Assembly: GCA_023078555.1 (NCBI GenBank)
Contig: CM041197.1
Span: 895,501-959,500 of the forward strand
DNA: 64,000 nt
Direction: 5' to 3'
DNA from: Ulva prolifera
Lineage: Eukaryota; Chlorophyta; Ulvophyceae; Ulvales; Ulvaceae
Shown here: positions 41,401-53,687 of the stretch, piece after piece
Layout: each line of letters starts with the position of its first letter
How positions within the stretch are numbered: position 1 is the first letter of the stretch
The notes under the pieces: model-generated
The model's input: the letters and a program-made list of their open reading frames with translations, nothing else
Told to the model about the DNA's origin: nothing
The model's database searches: none
Program-made: the position numbers and the translations under genes

Positions 41401-44400
41401 GGAAACGACAATAATTAGTAAAATAAACTTATACTGCTTTAGCTGGTGCCAAGGGTGTGTTTGTGAGCTGCAGCGGACGACCCAGATCTAAACCCGTGAA
41501 AAACATAACGCCCAGTGGCACAGGCACATGCTGCGGTTGCGGCACAGCTGCAACACTGGCTCTGTCACCACACCCATCTACGCTTCTTTCGCCGGAACTT
41601 GCGCGTGTTCCTCCGCTTCAGTCCGACCCAGGTCAGCCGCTTGCTTGGGCACCGGTTCAGCGGAGCGAGGTCCACAGCCAGGAAGTGAAAGTTTGATACG
41701 ACAGCAATACCCCGTTACCGCCAGATACGTCGGTGGCATTGGCTTCCCAACATGGCTATCAGCGCCTCTCGTCCTGAGACCTTTACCAACGTGTAGACTG
41801 TCGCAACATGATTGCAAATGTCTTTTTTGAGTTTCAATGCGGCTCGCTGTCGCAAAGTTTGCGCTTTACCGTGCTTGTCTGGCATCGACGATATTCGTGC
41901 AGTATGGAACGCCGAACTATGAGTAGGTTGTTCAAGGAGGCATACTCTCCCGGCTCTTTCACAAATGCAAGTTATTATCATGTCGAGTAAACTGCAGCTT
42001 GTTCTGCGCCGAGGCGCTGTTTCTGATGTGGTATAGGGCCGCATTCTGCGCAGCACTGTACAGGTGCGTATTCCGCCCCGTTCTCTGTGCAATCCATGAT
42101 TAGCGTGAAAATCGCTGATCTGACACGCGAAATTCCAAGAATATGTTATAACCCTTTGTATCCTGCCCCGAGTCGCGCTGTGCCTGAGGTCCTTGTTTGT
42201 ATCTGTTGCTGGGGGTGCCTGCAGCGGTATGGGCAGTGTTTGCTACAACACCTGTCACGCACTCCATGCGAATCCGCAGCCGTGCACATGTGCTGATTTT
42301 CGGTGTGGGGATTGTATATCGTCAATGTGTGTTCGTTGCTCCGAGCCGGGTGCTGCCTGGCACTTCGAACTTCTGGTTGCTGACCGGTGGATGGACACCC
42401 TCGTAGCCACAGCATGTGGCTGCAGTCTCGTCGCATCCAGCGTTCCATCTGAACCTAGTCGTGCCAAAGCAACAAAATACACTGATAGAATCATATGGGA
42501 GATCGTTAATCTTTCGCTGGATATTTTTTATTGCTCGTGATGGCTGCATTCTGTCGTGCTCTGCAAAGAACAGTTTGCGATTATAGTCTGTATGAAATCG
42601 AGTCCGCACTTCGCCGGTGCTTGCCAAGCTAGGAGCTATTGGATGCGGCTATTGGATGCAACTTGACGAAGATCGTGCAAGCAGCAGCAAGCTTGAATTC
42701 TGGCAAGTCGCAGATGTTGTCCTACGCATCGCCCACGCCTTGCTCAAGGAAGGAAATCAGGACGGATGGACTCGAAGTTGCAGCCATACATGCAACATGC
42801 AGAACTTGGATCACGGAGCTCGGAGGCGTGCATCATGGAAACTCTGGAATGCAGTAAGTACGCATCTGAGAAGTTCGTTGGGATAAATTGGCCAGAGGCA
42901 GGGCGACCAAATTAAATGATCAGCAGACTCGTTAATTGAGCAGTCTGTGGGGCAAATGTCCCGAGTCCGAGCTTGGTGGTCTGTCAACTCAGGACAAATT
43001 CTCAGAGCACTCGATAAACGGCAGCACATTATGAAGACGACAATATTGGAATCCACGGAGCTGAAATTCAGATCAAGTCTTCGAGCATCACTGAAGGTTG
43101 CTCTCCGTGGCCTGAGCGATAGTCGACATGTAGAATTGATCGCCAACAATCGTGTCAGAAGCTTCAAATTGAGCATGAAATTGCTCTATGCGGGTCAGGC
43201 TTACACAATGGAAAAATGTATCAAGGTGATTCAACGGCCCTGAACTCTGTCAGCGTGTGGTTCTTTGTCAATTGACATCCAAGACATTGCAGCAGCTGCT
43301 TTCAACACGTGGTTCATCGACCAGAAGTATCTGGACTGGACCCAAGGAATTACAAGACAAGCTTCTGGTAGATACAACTGAGAAATGGCTGCGCAGAAAC
43401 AATGCATCCGCGTCCTGATAAATTTCAAACCGTGTTTGCCCAATGACCTGAAGAGGCAGATACGTGAGCTGCGAGGAACAACGAACGGTACACCAGAGTT
43501 GCAGATACCACCAACAGAGTTTCAGATACCGCCAACCCATCCCGATGTACGCTCAGAGCTTCCAATCCAACCGATCCATGCTCTGTATCTCCAGCCAGAT
43601 GTCCCTTGGGAGACTGTCTGCCCATCAGCGCATGCACAGGGTCAGTCCAATGCAGCCCCCTTCCAAAGGTTTGTAAAAGTCCAAATTGGTTTCAGGTTAC
43701 CATGCGTGTGCCGAGGCGAGAACGGATATCGATGTGGTCTTTAGCCCACTGAAATGTATGTAAAGAAGCGAAGCTCGACCAGCCTCAGAGAGCGTACCAG
43801 CAGCAGGTGGCTGCAGCACAAGCAATACCGTTGCTGGTCACGCAGTGCCTGCAGCCATGTTGCAGCCCAACTCCCCCCGTTAGGCCCAGGTGTGTCCCCC
43901 ACTGCTGCAGCCCCTGCCTGTGACTTGCCGGTGGTCAGCCTTCTCCACGATAACACTGCTGCAGAGGTCAGTGGTGCAGGTCGCTGCTCTTCAGCCCGCT
44001 GTGGTGCAAGCGGAGCCGGGCCAGCCAGAGAAAATGTACCAGCAGCAGCTGGCTGCAGCACAAGCGTCACAGCCCGTTCGGCCCAAGGTATGCTCCCCAC
44101 TGCTGCTGCCCCTGCATGTGGACGCGCTCATGGTCAGCCAAGTCAAACACTAGACTGCTGCAGAGGAAATGGTCACCAGCCTCTGCGTCTCAGCGAGGCG
44201 GTGCAGCTGCGGCGCAGGTACGCAACTCTGACGTGACTGCCACTGTGTACGATTTCCAGTGCTTGACAGTTGCTATACTCACCAGTTTGCCATGTAGGGC
44301 GCACAGAACATCAAGGGGAGATGGGCCACAAATGCTCAAGGTAAGAAGAGTTCAGCAAGGGTGAACAAAGACACCACAGATGCAGCTCAAGCTAATCCGC

Positions 44401-45336
44401 AGCCCCGCGTCTCTGCACGGGTACATGTGTGTGTGTCAATCCCATGTCTAGTTTCACAGTACGTTGAAACACTGTATACTTTACCATAGCACACAGCATG
44501 CCTAACGTTTCACGACTTGCAGGCACAAGCACAGGCGCAAATGGAAAAAGATCAGGACAGTGAGACTCTGAGCATGCTTCTGCATTCGGTCTAGTGTCTT
44601 CCAGAGCGACAAAGAGCTGCCTTTCTGAGCTCCCTGCCAGAATCACAACGCAGCCGCATGATGGAGAAGCTGGCAGCGCCATGAATCGATGTAACGTCGT
44701 TGACTAGCCCTCTAGTGGCGCTGCTGGTAGGTGACAGTGCGTTTCGGGAGGAATTCGTCTGCCTGTCTAGATGCTTTTCTTGTCTGTAATACTACATGCA
44801 TGGCTGTGATACCCGTCTGATACTGCAGAATGCTCCGATATGGCAACGGTTCGGGCGCTGCTTGCGACCGACTGGCTGAGGTAGCGAGTGTGCAGTTTGC
44901 AGGACAATGATCAGTGTGATGATAGATTGTATATGCACGCAGCTAGGATCGATTAGATGCACGATCTGCGGTGGGTATTTGTGCGCGTGTGCCGTGGCTG
45001 CAATGTGTCTGGATACTCGACTTGTGTCGAGAATACCGTGCGGGGATGCGATACCGGCGACTTCATACAGGCAATACGATGGTACTGGCCTAGAGCCTCT
45101 CTGGCTGTACCTTGTATGTAATATGTGTATCAATGGTATTTCCACAATATCAAACTTTGCACTTCTGGCTGTGGGTCGCATTTGCCGAGATCGCCCGGGA
45201 CAGGGTGAGGCAGCCGACATACTTCACAGACGACCTCTATGTCATATTCGGAACCCTTTGCAAGGTTGAAGATGTGGCCGCAGATAATCAGGCGAATGCG
45301 CAACGCTGCAAATGGCCCCCAGCCCTCAACTGACAT
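38407..45336 (-). CDS. Beta-helix family copy B, exon 1 split by a transposon
   Basis: Exon 1 lies in two parts, 45336-45174 and 41668-41574, separated by the 3501-bp element; together 258 nt, exactly as in copy C. Exon 2 is 41036-40799 (238 nt) and exon 3 is 40577-38407 (2171 nt, stop TAG). The sum is 889 codons. Exon 1 encodes MSVEGWGPFAALRIRL and a Cys/His set (ICGH, VVCEVC) that could bind zinc. Exon 2 encodes ASRLDLHSSRLAPKHGPR and GTIELPEQAVLLLDGAGAHF. Exon 3 has about 20 beta-helix coils with recurring CTF/CT-type turns and an acidic tail. No signal peptide or membrane segment is seen. Right-handed beta-helix domains occur in polysaccharide lyases and in FBXO11-like proteins; the role here is unknown. 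The long frame is intact, so the insertion is probably recent. Confidence 0.75.
40578..40798 (-). other. Predicted intron 2 of copy B
   Basis: On the minus strand the donor is TCTCAG then GTGCAG and the acceptor is GCATGCAG then GTGCTG, giving Ser-Gly-Ala-Ala across the join. The same junction is predicted in copies A and C, and a matching one in D and E. Confidence 0.8.
41673..45173. mobile_element. 3501-bp TIR transposon inserted in exon 1 of copy B
   Basis: The ends CACAGCCAGGAAGTGAAAG (41673) and, reverse-complemented from 45173, CACAGCCAGAAGTGCAAAG are about 26-bp terminal inverted repeats. The target duplication is GGTC (41669-41672 and 45174-45177). Removing the element plus one GGTC restores an exon of exactly 258 nt. 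CACA... ends recall CACTA elements, but those usually make 3-bp duplications, so the superfamily is open. Open frames inside (42947-43243 and 43385-43744 plus, among others) are short and unrecognised. No transposase was identified; probably non-autonomous or decayed. Confidence 0.85.
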
Positions 45337-45713
45337 AGCGCATCAACTCAACCGCAGAGCTATGCCATGCTTGTCTGCAAACCAGGGAAAGAACATCAAA
45401 TATGTAATAGTGAAGTCGAAGGGCGCCGATATAACGTCACGCAGAGCTTCGGCGCTGCGTGCGCGTGCACTGGTGCACTATGTTTTGATGCAACGTGTCG
45501 GAGTCAGTCAGGCCCTGTGCAACACAGCTTCTCGCATGAGAATTGACTTGCCGGCGATGATCCGGGCCGGCGTAGGTGCATACTCGCAAGCGAAACTTCG
45601 CGTCTCCAAGTGCACCGTCGGCGTGGGCCTGACAGCCACGGTGTCTTGGCGACGTCATGCTTCGAGACAGGTGGCACGTGGCTGATTGTCTATGTTGAAA
45701 CAGATGAACGGTG

Positions 45714-45769
45714 TTGCACATGACCACACATGTTCTGTCAATTGCACATGACCACACATGTTCTGTCAA
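45714..45769. repeat. 28-bp exact direct repeat, two units
   Basis: Units 45714-45741 and 45742-45769 both read TTGCACATGACCACACATG and then TTCTGTCAA. They lie just upstream of the palindrome at 45782. Confidence 0.9.
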
Positions 45770-45781
45770 CCGTTGCAATTG

Positions 45782-45825
45782 TATATCACGGGAGCATGTA
45801 CTTAAGTACATGCTCCCGTGATATA
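45782..45825. repeat. Perfect 44-bp palindrome
   Basis: TATATCACGGGAGCATGTAC followed by TTAA and the exact reverse complement. No unpaired loop. Could extrude as a cruciform or mark a very short foldback element. Confidence 0.95.
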
Positions 45826-46666
45826 ACATTCGTTTGTCATGCGCACACCGAATCAATGACCGCCACAGGCGGCTTACATCCATCCTTAAGCTCAAGGTGG
45901 CCACCTAGCGTGACATCCTTTTCAAAGTCGGGTTCCAAATCAGCTATTACGAGAGCACGGACAGTTCCCAGCAGCATTTGAGGTCACCAGGCACAGGCAC
46001 GGTGCTGCCTGTGTCCTCATGTAATCATTGCAACCTTCACGTTGCCACCACGCTGCCGAAGACTCTTGCCGAAAGCGTCCTGAACACCGCGCTAGCCTTC
46101 CACTTACCTCATGCAGCAATCAGCCACGATGCAAGTGCCGAATGTCTCGGAGGACAGTGGCGCCTCGGTCATCTGGGCGCACACTAGAGACAGCTGTCTC
46201 ATCCTCAAGCCCACCGCGGTCAGTTGTTGAGTTCGAATCCATACCTCGAGCTCCATACCACCCTCACGCCGGCGACCCGGATTACAGCTCTGTCGGACTC
46301 CAGCTCCTCTACAGAAGGCGAACACATCAGTGAGCTGGCGTTTCGTCGACCGCGTGAAGCGTGACGTGGCACGAAGCTCTCCACACCATGTGGCACAGGC
46401 ATACACAGAGAATGCTTCGTATCGAGGGCGTCTCCAGCGCACGAGTCAGTGTCCAGCACTCCAGACACTGCACTGGCAGTAGTTCTAGAAAGGTGAGCTC
46501 ATGCGCTCTCACAGACCGGTGGAGCGGGTACCCGCTGCAAGCTGCTGTGGAAGCATGGCAGTGCCTGTGTGGAAGCTCAGCAAAGGGCAGGTTCCGATTC
46601 CACCGCTGCCGGCAGCGCAGGCGTTTGCCACTGGGTCTCTTGACACACCTCTCTGCAGATGTGCAT

Positions 46667-46775
46667 CAGAGTTGGGTCATGACGCATGAGACGCGATCAG
46701 ATAGTAACATCCCGAGTATTCAGATTCAATTTCGGGGTTGTAGTCCTGGAAATGCTGCAAAGCGACCCCACACTG
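46667..46775. mobile_element. hAT-like MITE, copy 2
   Basis: 109 bp from CAGAGTTGGGTC to CCCCACACTG with the family interior (GTATTCAGATTC, CTGGAAATGCTGCAAAGC). The flanking octamers are only weakly alike, so this is an older copy. Confidence 0.7.
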
Positions 46776-47104
46776 CTGTGCCTCTGTAGCCAACACATGA
46801 GGGACGTGCATGTGCGCGTGTGTCTACAGGGGCCTCGGCGTTGCAAGCATGCGGGCGACCGGTAGCCTGCCGGTCACTCTCAGCGCTTGAGAGCAGCAGC
46901 TTTCCAGCGACAGTGCAGCGACTGGCGAAGAATGGCCTGCATGCGCGATGTGCACATGTGTGGAATACATATGCTGCATGCCCGGCCCGCCCACGGCGCT
47001 GCTCCCGGTCCGGCGTGAATTCACGCCTCTTAAGATCTACAGTTTCGATCTCCTGCGAAGTTGTGTGGCTTTACTTGGGAGCTGTCGAGCACTGCTCTGG
47101 AGTT

Positions 47105-47206
47105 GAGTGTTGAGTCATCGGGCCCGATAACATAGAAGAGCTCCGATTCCCAAGGTCTACTTTTTGGGTGGCAGCCCCGAAAATGCTGCAAAGCGACCCA
47201 ACACCG
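47105..47206. mobile_element. hAT-like MITE, copy 3
   Basis: 102 bp from GAGTGTTGAGTC to GACCCAACACCG with CGGGCCCGATAACAT and AATGCTGCAAAGC inside. No target duplication is visible. It abuts the chimeric gene fragment to its right. Confidence 0.7.
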
Positions 47207-47289
47207 TTGTAGGTAGAAGGACAGCTCAGGCACCAAAGGCGCTAAGCCTCATCTGGCCGATCCGATTCTGCCTGGTCCGTCGAGCCGTG

Positions 47290-47545
47290 CGGTACCCGAT
47301 TGAGATGCATGACACGGCGATGCTGGAGTGCGGCGAGGGTGTGCGAGCCCAGGGCAGTGGGTGCCTGCTTCTGCGCAGCACCAGGCTGGAACCACCTGCC
47401 ACAGCAGCTGCAGACACAGTGGCCGTCGCGCGGCCGTCGATGACAATGGCCCCTGGGCAGTGAGAGAGCGCGCAGGCGGTGAGGGTGGCGGTGGTGCCGG
47501 GGCCGGAGGCGGTGAGGGCAGGGTTGGCGCGGTGGAACGCGTTGG
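47290..47545. pseudogene. Chimeric, partly inverted beta-helix gene fragment
   Basis: The part at about 47300-47430 matches the beta-helix protein on the plus strand (IEMHDTAMLECGEGVRAQGS). The adjoining part at about 47440-47545 matches it on the minus strand (HRANPALTASGPGTTATL). The two come from different positions of exon 3, so the fragment was formed by deletion plus inversion. No exon 1 or 2 is attached. Confidence 0.75.
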
Positions 47546-48128
47546 TAGTTAACTCGGCGGGGTTTGTTTCAGAACTATGCCCGATGAAATATGGTTGCAT
47601 CCCTTCTTCACTTTCACCTCGTCACGTTCATGCTGCCGTGAGCTCGAGCGGCAGCACTCTCATGACTTGCAAGTAGTTTTGAGATTGATGTACTCCGGGC
47701 CCGGGCCCGTGCTCCATCATAGAAGTCAGTCGAAAAACACTGCCTCAGTGTGCATGTATGCAATTGGCATCTTTTGAGCACATACGTGGCGCATATAACC
47801 ATGCATGAAGACATGGCATCGGTCTGAAAGTGCAAAGCGTCACGCGATGCACGCATGTCGGCACACCGCCCTGCCCCGCCGCACAGAAGAACACACACTT
47901 CTGCATGAAGCTGCACCTCAACGCCAGTGTGCAGAATTCATCAAGGCCAGCGCGGTGTCACGCAAAAGCTGTGGGACTTGGAGCAGTGATCGTGCTGTTA
48001 CCACTGCTCATAGCAGACCTGTGTCCCCCGGGGCCGCAAAGAGCATGCCACGGGTGCACTGCACCACATCCCGCCACCGCCGCCACCCTCGCCTCTCTGC
48101 ATGACATGCGTTCCGACCAATCAGGATT

Positions 48129-48203
48129 TAAGACACTGGCAGTCACGCTACCTGCTTTGCACCCCGTAAGACACTGGCAGTCACGCTACCTGCTTTGCAC
48201 CCC
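48129..48203. repeat. 37-bp direct repeat, two units
   Basis: TAAGACACTGGCAGTCACGC followed by TACCTGCTTTGCACCCC occurs twice, at 48129-48165 and 48167-48203. Confidence 0.9.
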
Positions 48204-48427
48204 TCGTACAGGTGCAGCCCACTAGTGGGTACTGTAGCACTCGGCCACAACCAGCACCGACTCATAAAATTAAAATTGCATAATAGCTCGAGAAAAAAAA
48301 AAGGAAACCCCCCACATCCACACCCCTCCTGACTGTTGTAGGGCATCAGCCACAAAAGTGCCACAGCGAGCCACCACCATGGCCGCCCAGATGTGCCACC
48401 GTGACGTAGCCCGCTGGTAGCCACTAC

Positions 48428-51400
48428 TCAGAATCCAATCCACCTCGGCACTGCCTTCCTGACCTTCTCCCGCACCTCTGCCGCGTTGAAGGGTCGACCC
48501 GTGCGATCCGCCTCCTCCCACACTGCCAGCATTATCTCCTTCCCCACTTTGGCTGCTTCTGCCGCCTCGCGCGCGGCTATGGATGACGCTGGCTCCGGCT
48601 GCGGCGACTCCTCCAGCCCCAGCTGCAGCACCTCCACCCCCTCTATCTCATCGTCGTCCTCCGCATCCCTCTCCTCCTCCAGGATCCCTGAGTCGCTAAA
48701 AGTCTCCCGCCGCCAGATGTCCGTGGCCGGCACGCCCCGCCGTGCGGTGACGCTGCACCGCGCAAACACGCTCGGCTCGCGCACGTACGCAATATCTAAC
48801 CCCGGCTCGCAACGACGCACGTGCACATCCGCGGCAGTGAGGTGTCCCGCCTCCCAGACCCCAATCCCCGGCCCGTTCATGTCATCCACCGTTACCCGCT
48901 GCATCGTCATGCGTGCGATGGCGCCGTCGTGCGCGCACAGCGCGCCTGCCACCGCACCGCACGCACCCCTAGCCGCGTCCCACGCTGCGCGCTCCGCTAC
49001 GATCCCATGCCGGTTGCAGGCCCAGCACGGCATGGAGCCGAGGCCGGGCAGACCCAGGTGCACCCCGTACTCGCCGTCCGCGATTTCGACGTCACGCATG
49101 CGCATCATGCATGCGCCTTGGAGCGAGACACCATGCGGGAACCGTGAAAACTTGCAACGATCGAATGAAACATCCCCACCCGCCCCTGTGATGGAGACCG
49201 CCTGCCCTTCCTCCGCCGGGCCCTGTCCCACGAACCCTGTGTCGCTGACGCGCAGCGCCACGTCAGCGTGGCAGAGTGCCCTAATGCCATTGCACACATC
49301 CTGCGCATGACACGACGTGACCTCGACATCAATGCCGTGTTGGCCCGGCCCCTCCGACTCTACCCTGAGCGCTTCGGAGCACTGAGCAAACAACACGCCT
49401 CGAAACACCGCAGTCGCCCCTGTGGCCACCTCTGTGCTCTCCTCATCGCCGAAGTCGTCCGCCACGACCGCCCCGACAGTGCAGTTCTCGACCGACCCGC
49501 CGCGAACTTCGCAGTGTGAGCCCCGACAAAAATATGCGGCGCCCGTCCGAACCTTATCCGACACCCACTCGTCACACAGCGGTGGTCGTTCCTCTGGGTA
49601 GGCATCTGCGTCCGAGAGCTGCGCAACCGTTACGTCCACCGCGACAACGCGGCCGAGGCACACCCGCACCCCCTCCGACCCCCCGCGAAGCGTACACCGC
49701 AGCAGCCGCAGCATCGCCCCGTCTGCGGCATACGCAAGCCCCGCCGCAAACACATACCGGGGCGCGCCGCTGAGCCTCGTGTCCACGAGCGCCACTGCCG
49801 CCCGGTTTGCGGCTACACATGCCTTCAACTCACCCAGCAGAGTGCAGCGCACAGCACGCAGCGTGGCCCCACTCCCATGCGCGCGCACGCACACATCACC
49901 GGATGAAGCTTCGCAGTCAGTGAGCGTAACCATGCATGCGCTTCCCCCCGCGTCGACGGCGGTTGTGCGGCCGGCGACCGTGCTACGCGTAATCGCCACC
50001 CGGCTGTCTTCCCCTGCACCCACCCCGGCGCCCCAGTCGACCCGGCAGCGGTCCATTTGCAGCAATGTACCAGCCACACAGCGAATGGTGCCATGCCCAA
50101 CGAAAACCGCCGCATCCTCCACTGCGCCAGCTGGGTGTGACATCGATGTGTCGCGAAGGACCATTCGCGCGCCATACTGCGTGTCTGCTGCCTCGGTGCA
50201 GTCTTGAATCTCCGTATCTCGCACCTCAAGGTCCGAGTGCAGGCCCGACGTCGCGCAGGCAATGTAGAAGCCCCCGATGCTGCAGCGCCGCAACGCCGCG
50301 GAGCTGTGGTAGACGCGCACGCCGCCGACGCCGCTCCCGCTGCTGTGCCTGTGGCCGCCGCGGAGGTGCGTCCCGGTGAGGGTCGCGCGGCTGCCGGCGT
50401 CGCTGACGGCGGCGCCACAGATGGCGCGCTCGATGGAGCACATGGCCACGGCGGCCGTCGCGCCGCCATTGACGATGAGCGCGCCCGGGCACTCGGTGAA
50501 CGTGCAGGCGGTGAGGGTGGCGGTGGTGCCGGGGCCGGAGGCGGTGAGGGCAGGGTTGGCGCGGTGGAAGGTGCAGGAGCGCAGCGTGGCGGCCGCGCCG
50601 TGCACAGCGTACAGCTGGCAGCCGGTGAAGGTGCAGCCGTGGAAGGAGCCGGCGTAGGTGGGGCCGGCGCAGACGACGGCGGCACCTGCATGCATGCAAT
50701 GGGTGTGATGAGCCTGCATATGCAGTCGCCGCCCAGCGCTGGTGATACTGGTTTCGGACGAAGCCTTGGCAGAGCGAACTGGGCTCTACAAGCTTGGGTC
50801 TGGGGGGGGGGGGGGGGGGGGGGGAGGCTGCGCTTTCCGCGTCCATTATGTCACAATGCCAGGTGCGTGGTAGAGGGGGCACGGGTGCTGTCAAAAAAAA
50901 AAAAACAGAATAAAACCGGGTTTACTCAGCCATGCGCATATCGGATTTGAAGAACTGTGAATGGATGGGATGACCTGCCACGGGGGTGCACCTCCATCGA
51001 GGCAGGTGTATGAAAGTCACAAAATTCCGCAGTGCCACCCAACAGCGGTGCTTGTCAAGACCGATACAGGAGCTTAACTGAGACTCTGTTAACATTGCCG
51101 TGACAGCAAGGCTGTGCATGCATCCCCCCTGGCCGTGCGTTGACACCTGCCGCGACTGCACATCAGACACACTTGCAACTCTGAAGACAACAACCCTCTT
51201 GGAGCGAGCGTACGGGCTGCGAAATGCGGCACAGGGAAGCAATGCACCTGAGAAAGTGGTGCCCTGGAAGTGGGCGCCGGCGCCGTCGAGAAGCAGGACG
51301 GCCTGCTCCGGCAGATCGATGGTGCCGCCCGAGACAACGGAGCCGCAGGGGGAGGCCCGGAAGACTAGGAAGGCGGAGGCGTCGCGGGGGCCGTGCTTCG

Positions 51401-52272
51401 AGGCGAGCCTGATGCTGCAGAGATCGAGCCTGCTGGCGCCAGCTGCTAGCTCCGCCAGGAGCTCCTCCAGATTGGCCACAGGCGCCTGCATGCAGCGCTT
51501 TGCGGGTGAATGAATCCCATTACAATGTCGGCGTTGCTCGATGGCGTTTGACTGTACTGGCAGCCGAGTGGGATGTAACATCGTCGATGTCATTTGTGAC
51601 ATTGCCAGCGAATGCTGCTAGCGAGCCAGCCATTGGTGACTTGATGAGGACACATGGTGATTGCAAAGAAGCAGTCAGAGTGATGTCAAACACTCAAGTT
51701 AGCATGTCACGAAAGCAATAAAGACTGTGAGTTGTTGGCGACTGTACGTTGACCAACTGCAGTTGTGCCCGCCGGCCCAGCTGGTTGCCCTGTCAAGAAG
51801 CACGGACGTAAGAGGCCACGCTAAGGGTGGGCATCGGATCCACGGATGTCCGAGATGAGATATATACTCAGTTACTGTCCCTACCTCGCTTTGTTGGGGG
51901 GCATGTACGTTCCTCAAGGCAACCAAACTGTTGTGGACGCGACAGGATGGCCGCTGGAACAGCACGACGGTCTTGTGCGCATGAGGGATGACGAGCATTA
52001 GTACAAAACCATACCCTTGTGCATGTCTTTGGGCGACACTTTCGAGTGTATCTGCGTTTCAATCCGTCCCATTTCAGCTGCTTGCTTGGGCTCCGGCTCA
52101 GCGGAGCGAAGTTGCATTTCCCGAGAACGCCGGGGACAGGATGTCGCATCTGACAGACGTGACATCGTACGTCAAGTCCACAGTTGATTGGCGTGAGAGG
52201 CTTGAAGATGTGGCCGCAGAGAATCAGGCGAATGCTCAAAGCCGCGAAAGGGCCCCAGCACTCAACGGACAT
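48428..52272 (-). CDS. Beta-helix family copy C, apparently intact (917 aa predicted)
   Basis: Predicted exons: 52272-52015 (258 nt, ATG in CGCAATGTCC, donor GTATGG), 51485-51248 (238 nt) and 50685-48428 (2258 nt, stop TGA). They sum to 918 codons with no internal stop. Exon 1 encodes MSVECWGPFAALSIRL, LCGH and RCHVC, a possible zinc-binding set, with a basic end. Exon 2 gives LEELLAELAAGASRLDL and GTIDLPEQAVLLLDGAGAHF. Exon 3 is a long right-handed beta-helix of Cys/Thr/Gly-rich coils of roughly 22-26 residues. A CWACNRHG motif lies near two-thirds of its length, followed by an acidic EEERDAEDDDEIEG stretch and a charged helical tail. No signal peptide or transmembrane segment is seen. Intron 1 is about 530 bp; intron 2 (50686-51247) holds a 23-base G run. 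Ligand and role unknown. Confidence 0.82.
50802..50824. repeat. G homopolymer, 23 bases, in intron 2 of copy C
   Basis: An uninterrupted run of G on the plus strand, i.e. a C run in the transcript just upstream of exon 3. An A-rich run follows at 50895-50907. Confidence 0.95.
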
Positions 52273-52824
52273 TGCGCATCCAGTCAAAGCGCAAAATCCA
52301 GGCTACAAATGTCTAAAGTCCTACATGACTTTGTAGTGCAGATAGACAGGTCGTGACTTTGAAGCGCGCAACCACCTGGTCACGCAGAGCGCTGCAGCGT
52401 TTGGGTATCTTGTGCGTGTGCCGGCGCGAGTGACAAAGCATTGTCCTGCTCTGACGCTCCCGCTAAACTCTGGTAAATACGCCGATGAACGTAGCCACTG
52501 TACAATTGCGACTCGCGGGAGGCGAAGCTAGAGATGCAGTGGCATCCCGGGCGAGTGGCGTGGTGCTCTCAGTGGACTTTTTGCAGAGAAAATCGAGTCA
52601 GGGCTCAGTGGCAGGGCTTGACAACTTGTTTGAGCACAAGGAAGCTTTCATCTGTATGTAGTTCTAGCAGATCTTTCACCATTTAGATCCACCCAGCTAC
52701 GAGTGTACCATGTCTGTCGAGCACTGGTACTGGCATCAGCCCCCGCCCGTTCAAACGACTGGATGTGAACATGCTGATCGTCATGGTTCACGTGCAGGAA
52801 GGTGTCGTTTGCATACGCTGTATC

Positions 52825-53640
52825 CTGCTTGTGAGTTTTTTGTTCTCCGCGCACTTTCGCTTCTTCTGCTGCTGGACTGCACACCTCTATGTGGGCATGC
52901 CTGGCTTGCAAACGAGTCAGCAGAGAAGTTGCTCTTGAAGTCTTTTCGCGAGTCCGTAGTGTGTCTCTCTTTTCGCTTCCTGTGCATCCGAAGATGCAAC
53001 CGCTGCGCTCCCGCAGCACTAGTCCAACGCGGCCAGCGCAGGACTTTGACGCAGACAGAGTAGACAAGCAGATTTATCACCGTGTTCTGATGGCTGCCCT
53101 GGCCTGAGCCAGAGGTTAGCGCGACAGCCTGTGTGCTGCCATGGCAGCATAGCCTCGAGGCCCACTTTAAAGCAGAAATTTCTGCCAGAATGCGACGCCA
53201 CGGCGACGATCTAGACTCGAAAGATGGTGTCACCGCAATGACTACTGTTTGACCTGGGAGACCTGGGTGCCGCCTTGTCACACCCATGCCGCTGAGTGTT
53301 GTCAGATGGAAGACTGAAGCTCAGGCGAATGTGCATGTGCAGATATCAGAATACGGACAGCTTGTGAACCTTTGGACCTCATGGCATACCCCGATCGTTT
53401 ACATGTCCCAGTTCAACCCACGACCAGCCTCAAGGCAGCGCAGCATTCCTTCCGTTGCCCAGCCCTCATCCTGTGGTAGCAAGAGATTCAGATGCGTCCA
53501 CGTTTCACATGGCAGTTGCCCACTCTTGGAGAGAGCTGGCTTCCGAGGATTCGCTGTGCCTGGATTCGGTCTGTTTCAACTGCAATGTGCTTGTTCATGC
53601 CTGCACAACCACTGCAGCCACTGGCACACCACAGCATGTT
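52825..53640 (+). repeat. Dispersed segmental repeat, copy 1
   Basis: 52825-53170 and 53545-53640 match the reverse complements of 60955-61325 and 60675-60770 in the same relative order, with unmatched sequence between the two blocks. Conserved stretches include CTGTGTGCTGCCATGGCA and TTCTTCTGCTGCT. Unclassified. Confidence 0.65.
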
Positions 53641-53687
53641 CGTGTATCCCTGCAAGTCGACGTGATGCACACCAGCGCCGCTTCTGC

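Larger units (their letters stand above)
45337..48427. other. Spacer between copies B and C, with rearranged fragment
   Basis: No intact gene. It contains a 28-bp direct repeat, a 44-bp palindrome, two hAT-like MITEs, a chimeric beta-helix gene fragment and a 37-bp direct repeat, each listed separately. Confidence 0.5.

Noticed and set aside
42947-43744. Transposase inside the 3.5-kb element
   Set aside because: The plus-strand open blocks are short, separated by stops and show no catalytic DDE pattern that I could recognise.
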